From NCBI GenBank assembly GCA_024704765.1, contig JAKMXF010000330.1:62001-126000 (forward strand): a stretch of DNA of 64,000 bases. Direction: 5' to 3'. The translations under genes were made by a program, and so were the position numbers. Shown here in pieces: positions 31,610-42,495 of the stretch. Under the pieces are notes generated by a model. It had not been told where the DNA came from. It did not search any database and saw only the letters and a list, made by a program, of their open reading frames with translations. The number at the start of each line of letters is the position of its first letter. Positions within the stretch are counted from its first letter, which is position 1. This DNA comes from Oopsacas minuta. Taxonomy: Eukaryota; Porifera; Hexactinellida; Lyssacinosida; Leucopsacidae.

Positions 31610-33390
31610 TTGAACAAATTAAATAATTCAGACTTGTATTTAGTACAAATAGTTGAAGAGACAGAGAATCAATGTAGCAGTAGAACAAATGCTTTGGTAT
31701 GAATTACTTTACGTATTTTCCGGGCCTATTTAATATAGGATGTATTGTCTCTGGTAGTTATTATAATAAAAGAACCATTTCTAACTTATATACTCTTCAT
31801 ATTGTATGAGCATTCTCTGCTATTACGTTTCAATCCGAGAACATGTCAGCATTACTTAGTAACTAACAGATAAAATAAGATACAGGACATATTCGCCAAT
31901 AGCTATTCCCTTCATGAAGCCTCATTAACTAAATCGATGAGTTCTATAATATCAAAAGTGTAAATATATGACAATTTCTAATACTACTGAGCAGCTGAGA
32001 GAAAATCTGAATTGAAAGGGAATACAGTATTAAACATATTATGGGTGGGCGATGGCCACAGGAGTATATAACTGAGACAATTCATTCAAGACGTTCTCTG
32101 CACCTTGTCATGCCTCTGAGGAGGAACTGCCCTCTACAGTCCACAGAATGACTCTGTTACCAGCTTTTCATATGGCAGGGTGAACCAAAATGGAATACGG
32201 ACAATTGACTACATGGACACTTCACTACACGAGTACATATACGTATAAAATGGAACACATACAATTTGTGGGCATGAGTATAGAAGGAACATCTTTCTAC
32301 TTCACTTCAAGGGTGTATCTATTGGCTAATCTGTGCCTAAAGTATGTAGTTGTATAGTCTAGTCTAACTTTTCAAGTAGATAAGGTCGGGATGTGAATAT
32401 TATTATTTCGCCCTATTCCCCACTAATCATTTTTACGGAAAATTTCCTTTAACCTTTAACAGGAGCTTTTCGGGGTTATTCTATGATATACAATTTATGA
32501 CATTTTAGAAGGATGTAAAGATTTAAATCTATCAATGCGATAAATAAAAAATCACCAAAAAATTATTCGTTTTTTCTTAGAATGTTCGTATCGATGAAGT
32601 GAACGAAGGTGGGACCTAAATACAATTGCCTCACTTATAGAGGTTCTATCAGGGTAATTGCGTGATTAGAGTCAGATTATGAGATTTTCCAGAGCATAAA
32701 ATTACTAATATAATTATTACAGAGATTTATATGATAAATCATATTTTCACACATTCGGCCAGACTTCAGAATCAGCTAGAAATATCGTTTCAACGGCTAG
32801 CCAGGGCCAATCGGGTAATCGGGTAGGTAGATTCCTAAACTGATATTTTAAAGCTATATTTACTTAATTTATCATATGATTAACTATATTTCTACTCTTT
32901 TAGGCTAAAACTAAAAAATATTTTTAATCTTGTGACCTTGACTAATCAGGGTTTAATGGCTAGTAATATTTACCCGAGCTATACAAGAGACTGGACATTA
33001 CTTCATATAGCTAGCTACCATCAGGAATGTGAAGTTGCAGAATATTCGAATAAATTCTGCAAAATGGTAGTACGAGTACGCAATGAAATACAAATATACT
33101 ACGTATAAATACCGTAATAAAGGGAATAGAAATACCTAGCTAGCTAGAAAAGGAATTATAAATTTACATAATAACTTAATCAACTCGCCGCATCATTTCC
33201 ATATTAAATTGCGTAGTAAAACTATGTTTATTCATTAAATATCGTCACACCGTAAACTCTATAACTATGCATAAATCATGAAGATAGTCCATATTCTGTG
33301 CTGTATACTGCAACATAATATATAAGATACCCACATTTCTTCAAATTACATTGATGGACATTGTAATAGATATCTCAACAGCTTAGAGTA
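31610..33390. other. Intergenic between divergent genes
   Basis: About 1.8 kb between the divergent starts of the membrane protein gene and RCE1, so it should hold both promoters. No open frame of note, no inverted-repeat element and no RNA gene was found. Confidence 0.4.
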
Positions 33391-34248
33391 ATGGCTTACT
33401 TGTATTCAACATGTTTGCCAATTACACAAGTGCGAGCAGTCTCCTATTGTGCCCTAATCAGCATGCTATATATCCTCAGCATGTATATTGGTGTACCAAA
33501 TTTACCAAGAGACTTTCCAAGTGTTGTGCGTGCGAGAATACGTAATGTGATATTATACACACTACTGATTATATTCCTAATGAATTATGACTTATACGAG
33601 ACGAAGGCCAGCAGCTGTCCTACCTTCCTAGAGATGATTGGATTCAGCTCTTACCAAATAATTGCAGCAACTTTACAACCATTACTGCTCTCAATTATAC
33701 TCTTCCTCGGTCCTATAGTACAGTACACCATAGAGGGTAGAAATATTCTAAATCCTAGCTTTTGGATGGATAAAGATGTTATTCTAACTGTAAGAGCTCT
33801 TGTAATCGCCCCAATTACAGAAGAGATAGTATATCGTGGTTGTATGTTCCCATTGCTGTACTCAGCGTTTGGAACTACTGCTATTCTATTGTGTCCTCTC
33901 TTGTTCGGACTAGCACACCTCCACCATTTCTTTGAATGGTTCAAAGATGAAGACAATTTCCTCACATTCAAAATAGCAATGACTACACTTAAGAGGACCG
34001 TATTAGAGGTATGTATACACACGTGTATTACTTTTATTTTTGGAATATATTCAACTTTCCTCTTCTGGAGAACTTCAAACATAATATCACCAATTGTTTG
34101 TCACGTATTCTGCAATGGAATTGGTCCTCCGCCAATACATAGAATCAGCAGTACTAGAGGATCATCTTGTATAATCTATGCTTATATTATAGGGCTAGTT
34201 ATGTTTATTTTGTTGTTACTCCCACTCACGAATATGTACAACACCTAG
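33391..34248 (+). CDS. RCE1: CAAX prenyl protease 2 (RCE1)
   Basis: ER membrane protease that removes the last three residues of prenylated CaaX proteins such as Ras and lamins. It belongs to the CPBP/ABI family of glutamate intramembrane proteases. Catalytic motifs are all present: E-E-x3-R at 144-149 (E144, E145, R149), F-x3-H at 172-176, and H-x3-N at 238-242. Several hydrophobic helices surround them. Length is 285 against about 329 in human. The ATG at 33391 is the first in the frame. Single exon, one of only two plus-strand genes. Confidence 0.93.
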   Translation: MAYLYSTCLPITQVRAVSYCALISMLYILSMYIGVPNLPRDFPSVVRARIRNVILYTLLIIFLMNYDLYETKASSCPTFLEMIGFSSYQIIAATLQPLLLSIILFLGPIVQYTIEGRNILNPSFWMDKDVILTVRALVIAPITEEIVYRGCMFPLLYSAFGTTAILLCPLLFGLAHLHHFFEWFKDEDNFLTFKIAMTTLKRTVLEVCIHTCITFIFGIYSTFLFWRTSNIISPIVCHVFCNGIGPPPIHRISSTRGSSCIIYAYIIGLVMFILLLLPLTNMYNT

Positions 34249-34589
34249 TTACACCGAATGTATACTTATTACATGTCTACAGATGTATTGTAATGTATAG
34301 ACTATAGACCATATGTTAGATGTTGATAATTTGTAAAGGTTTCTCTAAATTCTTAAATTATTCATCAACAAATTTGCAACAATTATTAACATGTGTATTT
34401 CTGCAACTATTAAGTAAAGTTCCATATATGAGTTATTGATATATAGAAATGTCATCTTATCCGTAACTGTGAGCCATTTGTGGATTTAAGGAGTACTGCA
34501 ATTCTGAATTTTGGACAAATAAGGAATAGACATTAGTGTCCTTTCGCCTCAAAGCTTATTTAATCTTTTAATTTTGGTATATTTATCAT
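34249..34589. other. Short spacer between convergent genes
   Basis: About 340 bp between the 3' ends of RCE1 and PPIL4. AT-rich, consistent with overlapping or abutting 3' UTRs. No other feature. Confidence 0.45.
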
Positions 34590-36102
34590 TTATGACTTTT
34601 TATGTTTGTGGTCAGATCTAGATCTGTGATGAGCATGAAGTTTATAAGAATCATATTCTCTCTGAGGTGAGTGGTGATCTCTCTTATACTGTCTGTTATC
34701 TCTACGGTAATCTGGGGAGTGTCTCCGTTTGGATTTATGAATCCGAGGTGGAGATCTCGGAGGAGATTTCTTATCCATTCTATTTCTCCTTTCTCTCTCG
34801 TCTCTCTCACTGACTGGATTTTTGTTCCTACTTCTAGTTTCCTTAGCCTTCTTCCTCATAGCTTGCTGTAACAATTCCATATTATCAAATACTAATCCGT
34901 ACTCTTGCTTGATTGCATTATTCTCTTCAAAGCTGTTGCCTCCCTTCCTCTGACTGCTAGCCTTATTAGCCAGGGACTGACAGAAATCTACGTGAATACG
35001 TCTGTCATCAATCAACACATTGTCCATCTTAAAATAAGCATTAGAACAGTCATCTATGTTATCAAACTCTACGAATCCATAACACAGAGAATCTCCAGTT
35101 TTCTGATCACGAATTATTTCGGTTGACACAACATTGCCAAATTTCGCGAAAATAACTGCTAAGTCTTCTGAGTTGGTACTAGGATGTAGCTTACAGATGA
35201 AGAGAACATTTTCCGGAGGAAGCTCATCAGAGTCGTGTATGTCTCCTATCACTTCTAAAAGCTTAAGATTAGTTTTAGTTGTTTTAGAGTTAATTCTCTC
35301 ATTTATTTCAACTTCGTTTAAACCGCGGAACTCATCAAGCTCCTCATCAGCTGCGATTGTGAATTCTCCTCTTCTTGTGAGACGGGGAGAAGGAGAACGT
35401 GAGGGGACATTGAAGGATGGAGGGTCTGGATAGGGGTCCTCTAGAATAATAGTGTGAGTTATTAGAATGTCCTGGAATGGTTTACCTTGTTCATCACAAT
35501 AAGCAGCACTCAATTTCTCTAGAACAGAGAATCCAGCAGCTGGAGAGAGAATATATAATATACATACAGTAGAACTCAGATAATACGCAATAAGTACAAA
35601 ATAGATGATCCATTTTTGAGGAAAGTACGACTTAAGCCAAGAATTCTTATCCGAGTTCTACTGTAATTAATATTAAAATGATTAAGTTAATTAACCTATT
35701 TATACCTTCAGCAACTTCTCCAAACACAGTGTGCTGACCATCCAGTGAGTCCAGGCTTGGAGCAAGAGTAAATAAGAACTGACTCCCATGCTGTCCTAAC
35801 CCGTTATTAACCATGGATATCAATCCTGCTTTAGTATGACGTATCTTGGGTACAATTTCCATATCAAAATACTCAGGATTGCCTCCATCCTCTAACAAGC
35901 CTGTTACACTACTGCCCCCTTCTCCAGTACCTGTAGGGTCTCCTGTTTGAGCTACGAAGTTCTCTTGAATGCAATGGAAGCGACAGAAATTGTAATATTT
36001 CAGTTTACAAAGCTTAAGAAAGTTATAACAACTATTTGCTCGCTCCTCAGGATACAAATCTACAATGATGTCACCAACTGTAGTTTCTATTATTACAGAC
36101 AT
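34590..36102 (-). CDS. PPIL4: Peptidyl-prolyl cis-trans isomerase-like 4 (PPIL4)
   Basis: Nuclear cyclophilin with an RNA-binding domain, found with spliceosomes. Exons: 36102-35706 and 35539-34590. The 166-bp intron starts GTATAA and ends CCAG, and the frame closes to 448 residues (human 492). Residues 1-160 are the cyclophilin fold: L-E/I-E-T-T-V-G-D-I-I-V-D-L-Y, G-D-P-T-G-T-G-x-G-G, S-M-V-N-N-G and H-T-V-F-G-E-V. The RRM at about 243-322 has RNP2 V-L-F-I-C-K and RNP1 L-C-Y-G-F-V-E-F. The tail is Arg/Ser/His-rich. The intron is mostly filled by a 97-bp TA-flanked element. Confidence 0.95.
35567..35663. mobile_element. Tigger/pogo-like MITE inside the PPIL4 intron
   Basis: Ends CAGTAGAACTCAGATAA and TTATCCGAGTTCTACTG are inverted copies with one mismatch, each flanked outside by TA. 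Both the CAGTAGAACTC end and the TA duplication match pogo/Tigger-type DNA transposons. At 97 bp it takes up more than half of the 166-bp intron. Confidence 0.8.
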
Positions 36103-36481
36103 ACTATATCTTAGAAATAAATATATAAAGATTCTGGGATGTAGTAATCCGTCTAGCTCTCTGGAAAGTCCTGCGGTACAGATAACCTAGCTAGTTAACC
36201 GACCGTGACCTTTACCAGATGCTAGCGGACATCACTAAAGGAGAAATTTTATCCTATAGACCAATAGTATTACATGTATGACATACTAATAAACATGTAG
36301 ACCTTGTATTAACCGCCCTGACAGGCCCAACTATGCAGCTCATTCAGAAGGGCTGATCCTCCAATTAGCAACACCTAAGGTAATGGGAACAATTGGTCAG
36401 ATTATCCTCTGCTGTTCTCTATCACAGGTAGATTATAAATCTTAAAGTCATTAAATATAATCTTATCTCATTTTAATCCTA
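36103..36481. other. Intergenic spacer PPIL4/SHQ1
   Basis: About 380 bp between two minus-strand genes, expected to hold the PPIL4 promoter. No further feature. Confidence 0.4.
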
Positions 36482-37837
36482 TCATAACACTTCTTCATCT
36501 GACTCTGTATCTGTTTGAATTAGTTTCTCAGGATTCTTAACCCCAACAGAAATGATTTCCTCTCCTCTCCTCTCTTCTTCTAGAGTTATCAGCGCTGCTA
36601 TTTCTAACTCAACAAGTTCTAATCCTATCTCTTCTTTCTGGAATGAGCACTCACTCAATTGTTTGTATACTTTACCAATCTTCTTGCTACTAACGCTTTG
36701 TATCCAAACACAGTAATCCTTAATATACAAGTCATTGTGTATGTAAAAGAGATCAGATAGAGCAAACAGCTGATAAGTATATAGCAAACATTTCAGAATA
36801 AGTGGTTTCCCTCCTTCAAATACACTACACATGTCATGTAACACCCTAATAGACAGCTGGAAGTTTCTATATATCGGATAACACAGAGATCTCCGTAGAC
36901 AGGATACCAGTGTGCTTCTAATAGAAGAGAAGGATTGTAGCCAAGATAGGGTAGAACTGAGCTTCCAAATGGTCCAAGCTGATTCTACATCCATCTCTCC
37001 AGCTGTACTTCTGTTAGCATAGCAATAAGCATACACTATATCTATCAATCCGTACAGGAGCTGGTACTCCATAGGAGACTCTATCAAGTATTGTTTCTTA
37101 GGTAACTGAGTAAGCAATAGCTTGTCTTTCTCATTTAGTTTAGCTATCTTCTCTATCTTATCCCAGGAAGGTGTGAAAGAGAATATATTCTCTAAATGAT
37201 GTATCTCCATTGTATCAGCTAGATAGTGCTCAGGATCAAATTCTAAGTTCTCAAAAGATTTTCTGAGTACTCCTCTCTGAGTGTGAGGAGTCCTGTCAGG
37301 GTCTGGGAGAGAGACAAGTTCAGGGAGGTCATCCTGTAGACGAGAGAACACCCCTTGCTTCTGATTAGCAAACCCATAACATGATCCACCTAAAGGAACA
37401 ATATCGATAGTCTCTGGTATAACTTGTTCTAACTTCCAATCTAACTCCTCATCAGAACTATCTCCAGTAGGAGAAAGCTTCTCTTCTTCTAACACTAATA
37501 TCTCTGGAGTACTTACAATACTTTTGATATCTGGCATCTTATTAGGTTGAGTGAGTAGCTTTGTTAGCATATCCAGATCAGGGAATACTTGTCCTGAATT
37601 CATTTTAGGAACATATACAACAAAGTTACCAGAATCTACGTCATAACAGGCTCTCTCTCTTCCATCTTCAGTAAGAGGATAGGGAAGGTGCAGACTGAGG
37701 AAGTACGGTTGGCAATAGAACTGGAATATGTTACCATCTATATGAGTCTCTACTGATGATACCTTTATATACGGAGCATATATACGGATTATTAGGAATT
37801 CTGTGTCTTGATCTATCTCAAATTTTGGGGTTAGCAT
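36482..37837 (-). CDS. SHQ1: SHQ1, H/ACA ribonucleoprotein assembly factor
   Basis: Chaperone that holds dyskerin before it joins H/ACA snoRNPs and telomerase. The N-terminus M-L-T-P-K-F-E-I-x-Q-D and the following CS-like domain (F-Y-C-Q-P-Y-F-L-x-L-x-L-P near 50-62, Y-D-V-D-S-G-x-F-x-V near 80-89) match human SHQ1 closely. The SHQ1-specific helical domain follows, with A-Y-C-Y-A-N-R, W-T-I-W-K-L-S-S-T-L-S-W-L and R-R-S-L-C-Y-P-I-Y-R-N-F. The protein is 451 aa against 577 in human; the difference lies in the C-terminal acidic tail. Single exon. Confidence 0.93.
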   Translation of the reverse strand: MLTPKFEIDQDTEFLIIRIYAPYIKVSSVETHIDGNIFQFYCQPYFLSLHLPYPLTEDGRERACYDVDSGNFVVYVPKMNSGQVFPDLDMLTKLLTQPNKMPDIKSIVSTPEILVLEEEKLSPTGDSSDEELDWKLEQVIPETIDIVPLGGSCYGFANQKQGVFSRLQDDLPELVSLPDPDRTPHTQRGVLRKSFENLEFDPEHYLADTMEIHHLENIFSFTPSWDKIEKIAKLNEKDKLLLTQLPKKQYLIESPMEYQLLYGLIDIVYAYCYANRSTAGEMDVESAWTIWKLSSTLSWLQSFSSIRSTLVSCLRRSLCYPIYRNFQLSIRVLHDMCSVFEGGKPLILKCLLYTYQLFALSDLFYIHNDLYIKDYCVWIQSVSSKKIGKVYKQLSECSFQKEEIGLELVELEIAALITLEEERRGEEIISVGVKNPEKLIQTDTESDEEVL

Positions 37838-38686
37838 CTGTGCTGAAACAGTGTTTTAATTAGTTGTGCTGAGTATTCTAGTGCATTATAACATCCTTAA
37901 AATGGATATTGATCCTATCATAACTGGGTCTAAATATCCCAGCGCTCCTCACATTATAGAGTATAACTGTATAGCGTGGTTAAAGTGGTAAGGACATTTT
38001 GTCGGTTCGTATGAAGATACGTAGAACTGGTAGGAGTCGTTCAAACTTTATTCAACGTTATCTAGGGGAAGTGTCAAGTTTGACAGCCCTATCCTTTTCG
38101 TATTATATGAAGCATAACACAGGGAGGAGGATCAATTTTTCTGGAATTTGTGTTACGTAATGTTTGAACGATGCCTAAGTTAACAGAGAATACGAATAGA
38201 ATGATAGTAATGATAAACTCTTCAGAAAAAAAAGTGTCCATGACAGGTCTCAAAATATATCATATAACAGCTTTTAAGAAAAGTTAAATTACTTAAACGG
38301 TTTTTTTGCGTCAATATGACTGTATGCGTCAGATTGAATTATACCGTAAAGTGAGAATTGGATACTTAGTAAACAACTAAACCCCTATCAGATCTAAATA
38401 ATTCTACCCGTATTTCATTGTTATTGATTCGAGACCTGCTAAACTTATGAATATACCAATTTCTAGCTCTCCTCATTACTATACGTATTAACGTATTGTA
38501 GTTTGATTTCTATCATAACAATATCATAACACGCAGGAGGAGGAAGACAGGTTTGTATATATTGCAGAATAACAAGTTACAAAGTGTAAAGTTCCAACCG
38601 TGATATCATCAGATACGCTTGTTATCAGCACTATAATCAATTACTTAGGATATAAGGATTCGAGATTAATTCAGAGGAGTATGACG
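37838..38686. other. Intergenic, no gene seen
   Basis: About 850 bp. A pair of loosely inverted words (TCGTTCAAAC near 38037 and GTTTGAACGA near 38163) is the only internal structure noted. No coding frame. Confidence 0.4.
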
Positions 38687-41458
38687 TCAGACCCATGCTT
38701 GTACGTTTGACTTAACCTGTTTGATGGCTGTCATCCATTTCTCCTTCTCTTGTTTAGAGTCTGCACTGATCAGATACTTCTTAGATCTTGTCCTACCGCT
38801 GTGGAAATAGAATGTGTTTATCCTAGCACACTGAATTCTGTTAGTAGACTCTATCTCCCCGGATATGTACTGTAGACTGATGGTACCAACTGGTGGTTTA
38901 TCCTGCTCCTCCTCTTCAGGGTACAGCCAGAAAGATAGGGTGGTGTGAGCTAACACACACCATCTACGGTTCCAGGTAAGATCATCATGGAATATCGTGA
39001 GGAAACCTTTGACAATCTCTTGTTGTTCTAGGTCAGGTGTAACAGAGAGAGAGAGACGGAGGAGAGGGACTAGAGGGTATGGGTACACGGGACATGAGTG
39101 TGGCTCCAGACGGAAATCAGTCCTCTTCAAATACCTCTTATCTAGAGAAGTAGAAGCGATGAGAGTGAAGCGAGTCTTCTTCAGCTCTATCTCCATCTCA
39201 GAAGTTACTATTGGTAGCTTCCGTTTAAATTTCTTAGACTTTTGTCTCTTTAGAGGAGAGCCTGATTTAGCTGCATTGAGTATCCGTTTAACTTTACTGA
39301 CAGGGGTCTTTACTAGTGAAGCATTGGTTTCTTCTTTACCTCTATTAGCCTCAAACATGTACACCATGGGGGTTAATTGGAACCCTTCCTTCACGCAATG
39401 GAACACTAGAGTATCAGAGAATGTTAGCTGATTGTAATTAGGATTTAAGACGCTTGGTTGTGGAGAGAGAGGGTGTGTAGCTACTACTTGAGCTGGGTTA
39501 GTTGATTTTATTACACACACGAAATGATATGATAGCTTGAGCCCCGTACGTGTAGTGAGATGCTCCATGAACTGTTGACTGAGAGATAATTTGATTCCAC
39601 TCAAAGTCAAACTAGCAGTACAAGAATTACTAGACTCTAGACCGTACCCACTCTCCAGTAGCTTAGCCTCCTGGAAGAATGCCTCTCTTCTGAGAGAACA
39701 GTTTAGCAGTAGTCTCTCTGCTTCCACCTCTTCATTGGATCCAGACAAACCCCCGTGCATTTGACAGATCTGTAAGGCAGAGGTAGCTTGTCTCCAGCCG
39801 TCCTCCAGGAGACAGATCTGGTTTCTGAGAGTCCCTAGCTTGTCCTTAAGGTTCAGAGACCCCCTGGTAGCAGACCGGGTCATAACTCGCTGTTCAGGAC
39901 CAGGGAAGGTAGCAGGGGGCGGTATAGGTTGTATATTGTAGCCTGATGAGAAGGTGAGACAATGAGTAGGTATAGCACTGGATATAGAACTGACATCAGT
40001 TGATAGTGTGTCAATAGAAGATTGACTATTACAACCTACTATTTGAGAGGTCAGTGAGTTGCTAGCTTGACGAACAGTATCCTCGATTGGAGCTATGTCA
40101 TCATCAATTGTCTTGGGGGTGTGTAGAGACACTGACGTCACACTACGTCTGGGGATACGGTGTGGGAACCCTATGGGTGTGTGGACGGGAGATACACTGG
40201 ATATTGGGGTAGGTGTGGGGGTTAGTAAGGGGGTAGGATTCTTCCCTGGATACACAGCTGTTTTAAAGCTATGGTTCCTGTTGTATGGGGCGGGGTTCTG
40301 AGGAGGAGCAGAGGGGACAAGAGGACCTGTCTTATTATCCTCCTCTTCCTGTCCGTACTGAGCTTCCAGTTGTCTGAGGTCCTCTGGAGACATGGAACGT
40401 CTAACTGTCCTCATAAGCTGTTTGGAGATAGCTAATTCAGGACTCATACTGACCCTACGAATACTGTAGTTACCAGGACTAGTAGTGGTGTGAATAGACC
40501 CGGGAATGGTTTCTGAATTATGAGAGAGGGAGGGTCTCTTAGGAGGGGTGTGTTTAGGGGAAGAACAAGAGAGAGTCCTCTTCCTCTTGTGAGAGGTGTC
40601 TGGTCTGGCATACAGCTGCTCTATCTCTGTCCTGGGGGCTGGGGAGGGGATTATCTCTGCTGTACGAGTTCTAGGACGGGGCTTAGGACTGGTACTACGG
40701 CCCCTTGATCCAACCATCTGTCCAGGAGGATATTGTTGATATAATTCATGATTAGTCTGAAAACTGGAATAGCTAGGTAGATCAGGACTAGCTGACTTAG
40801 ATCTACGTAGTATTGATTTAGGTAGTACAGGAGATCCTGCAGAGGCATTGTCAGTATTATCAGCAGTATAAGCTGTAGCCAGATTAGCTCTGGGTGGTCT
40901 TATGGGTGTTACTACTATATGCTGCATGAGAGGGTTAGGGTGAGAGAACTTACGAGGGAGTGGAGAAGTAGAGGGAGCGAGATCAAATTTAGCTCTCAGC
41001 TGACTGACATGAGTTTCCCGAGGAGATTCCAGCTTAGAAGAATCACTACATCCTCCTCTAGACATGTTGTATGCTTCCTGGAATAGTTCAACTTTCCGCG
41101 CTACATGGCCAGATTCCATAGTGTTGATCGGGTTGCTAGGGCGCTCACGGTATTTGTGAGCTGCACTATGTATGCGTGAACCAACTTCATCAGGTGTTAG
41201 GATACTCCCTTGTACCTGTATAGGAGCAGCACCCCCTCCTACTCCAAATTGATCTGTCTCTGAATAGGAGGACTCTACACTACTGTTGATATCTCTAGAT
41301 TGAGGTGCGAAATAAAGATTAGAGTTATACGTGTTTGTGAGAGATAGTTCAGAATCAGCTGACATCTCACTAGCATCACTAATAGGTAGAGTATTACATG
41401 CGAATATCTCCTGGACACGTGCTTGTATCTCTTGTTGTTCTGTCTCAGTGTCACTCAT
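38687..41458 (-). CDS. ANLN: Anillin
   Basis: Scaffold of the cytokinetic ring that links RhoA, actin, myosin and septins to the membrane. The first 530 residues are a Ser/Pro/Thr-rich disordered region with many R-x2-S-x-S/P sites. An anillin homology domain spans about 530-800 (start S-L-N-L-K-D-K-L-G-T-L-R, helical, then a C2-like part with L-S-Y-H-F-V-C-V). A C-terminal PH domain covers about 815-921 (K-G-F-L-T-I-F, then W-N-R-R-W-C-V-L and a late K-W-M-T-A-I). The AHD-plus-PH order and 923-residue length (human 1124) identify anillin rather than rhotekin. Single exon. Confidence 0.9.
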   Translation of the reverse strand: MSDTETEQQEIQARVQEIFACNTLPISDASEMSADSELSLTNTYNSNLYFAPQSRDINSSVESSYSETDQFGVGGGAAPIQVQGSILTPDEVGSRIHSAAHKYRERPSNPINTMESGHVARKVELFQEAYNMSRGGCSDSSKLESPRETHVSQLRAKFDLAPSTSPLPRKFSHPNPLMQHIVVTPIRPPRANLATAYTADNTDNASAGSPVLPKSILRRSKSASPDLPSYSSFQTNHELYQQYPPGQMVGSRGRSTSPKPRPRTRTAEIIPSPAPRTEIEQLYARPDTSHKRKRTLSCSSPKHTPPKRPSLSHNSETIPGSIHTTTSPGNYSIRRVSMSPELAISKQLMRTVRRSMSPEDLRQLEAQYGQEEEDNKTGPLVPSAPPQNPAPYNRNHSFKTAVYPGKNPTPLLTPTPTPISSVSPVHTPIGFPHRIPRRSVTSVSLHTPKTIDDDIAPIEDTVRQASNSLTSQIVGCNSQSSIDTLSTDVSSISSAIPTHCLTFSSGYNIQPIPPPATFPGPEQRVMTRSATRGSLNLKDKLGTLRNQICLLEDGWRQATSALQICQMHGGLSGSNEEVEAERLLLNCSLRREAFFQEAKLLESGYGLESSNSCTASLTLSGIKLSLSQQFMEHLTTRTGLKLSYHFVCVIKSTNPAQVVATHPLSPQPSVLNPNYNQLTFSDTLVFHCVKEGFQLTPMVYMFEANRGKEETNASLVKTPVSKVKRILNAAKSGSPLKRQKSKKFKRKLPIVTSEMEIELKKTRFTLIASTSLDKRYLKRTDFRLEPHSCPVYPYPLVPLLRLSLSVTPDLEQQEIVKGFLTIFHDDLTWNRRWCVLAHTTLSFWLYPEEEEQDKPPVGTISLQYISGEIESTNRIQCARINTFYFHSGRTRSKKYLISADSKQEKEKWMTAIKQVKSNVQAWV

Positions 41459-41683
41459 ATCAATTTATAATTTTATAATATAGCTAACTGGATATAATAA
41501 TATAAATGTGTTACTATTTAAATAGAATCTGCATAATCCAACACTCGTTGGGACATGGAAACTATATCGGACACGAAGATTTGTCACAAAATTTCTTTGG
41601 TTTGACTATTTAGTGGAATATATTAATATTCAAAATTATATTTCTAACTTTAATTATATTTTTATAAGCCAGTTAATATATAA

Positions 41684-42043
41684 ATTACTAGCCTTTGGCT
41701 CGTCGCTTTGCGATGAACTCGGCGCATTGCGCCTCGAGGTATTCAACGGACAAACAAACAGACAAACAGCAATTGAGATTTAATAATATAGATATTGTTT
41801 ACAATATTCAGACTCAGCATACTCGAGTATACCAATATAGTCGTTGAAAGTATGATTCTACCTCAATTTTGAAATTTGTTTACTTTGTATTAATAAAACA
41901 ACAATAAATTTACTTCCTTGATAAACACGATAAATACATAGTTATGCGACAATTTCAAAATTGCATACCGTAAATCTTTTCTTGACAACGGACAAACAAA
42001 CAAACAAACAAACAGACAACAATTGAGATTTAATAATATAGAT
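41684..42043 (+). repeat. Dispersed repeat, short copy (paired with 9294-9724)
   Basis: Same head, double ACAAACA tail and tail end (TTTAATAATATAGAT) as 9294-9724, in the same strand orientation. It lacks about 80 bp of the body and has an expanded CAAA run in its second tail. Confidence 0.85.
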
Positions 42044-42099
42044 TTTGACCCTTCGATTATCTCGCCTCATTCTCTCTTGGCACTAAAAATATTGAATTT

Positions 42100-42247
42100 T
42101 AACTATACAAAAGTTGTAAAATTTGGATTATCCACTCTGTGACCAAAAATTATCCATAAATTTGAAAAAAATAAAAATATAATCTTTCCGGACGGGAGAC
42201 TAAATTTGAGGCGGGCGGGGATGAGAAACATTTATATTACATTACAT
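42100..42247 (+). repeat. Dispersed repeat, inverted partner at 54350-54498
   Basis: About 148 bp including CTTTCCGGACGGGAGAC and GGCGGGCGGG, ending in TACATTACAT. The reverse complement recurs at 54350-54498 with high identity. No coding capacity. Confidence 0.85.
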
Positions 42248-42495
42248 GGCCTCATACCCTATGTTTATATTGATTGATATTTTATCATACTTCACTATTT
42301 CTATCAATTATTCCGTTAATAATAATTAAACGTTGTGCGACGAAACTTCCGCCATTCGTCGGATTATGAATAGTATTGTCGGAAGTTATTTTCGACTGTA
42401 ATCGAGTTTAAGAAAGAAGAATTGAATCTATTTTTAGCACTTTAAGAAGCGAACAAATTTGGTTGCTAAAATATCGTACTAAAAGAATTAATTGA

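Larger units (their letters stand above)
41459..42495. other. Repeat-filled intergenic region
   Basis: Holds copy B of a dispersed repeat (41684-42043) and one copy of a second repeat (42100-42247), both listed. The last 250 bp are the 3' side of NUP133. No gene. Confidence 0.5.

Noticed and set aside
33651-34082. Minus-strand open frame of 143 codons
   Set aside because: Antisense to the RCE1 catalytic region; the plus-strand frame carries all the conserved residues.
35565-35665. PPIL4 intron palindrome as a regulatory hairpin
   Set aside because: TA flanks and CAGTAGAACTC ends fit a transposon-derived element better.
37973-38045. Possible tRNA or tRNA-derived SINE (A-box-like TGGTTAAAGTGG, then GGTTCG)
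   Set aside because: The box spacing is too short, the second box lacks the ATCC end, and no cloverleaf arms pair.
38997-39431. Plus-strand open frame of 144 codons
   Set aside because: It is antisense to anillin's conserved C-terminal region, with Arg/Gly-rich composition and no known motif.
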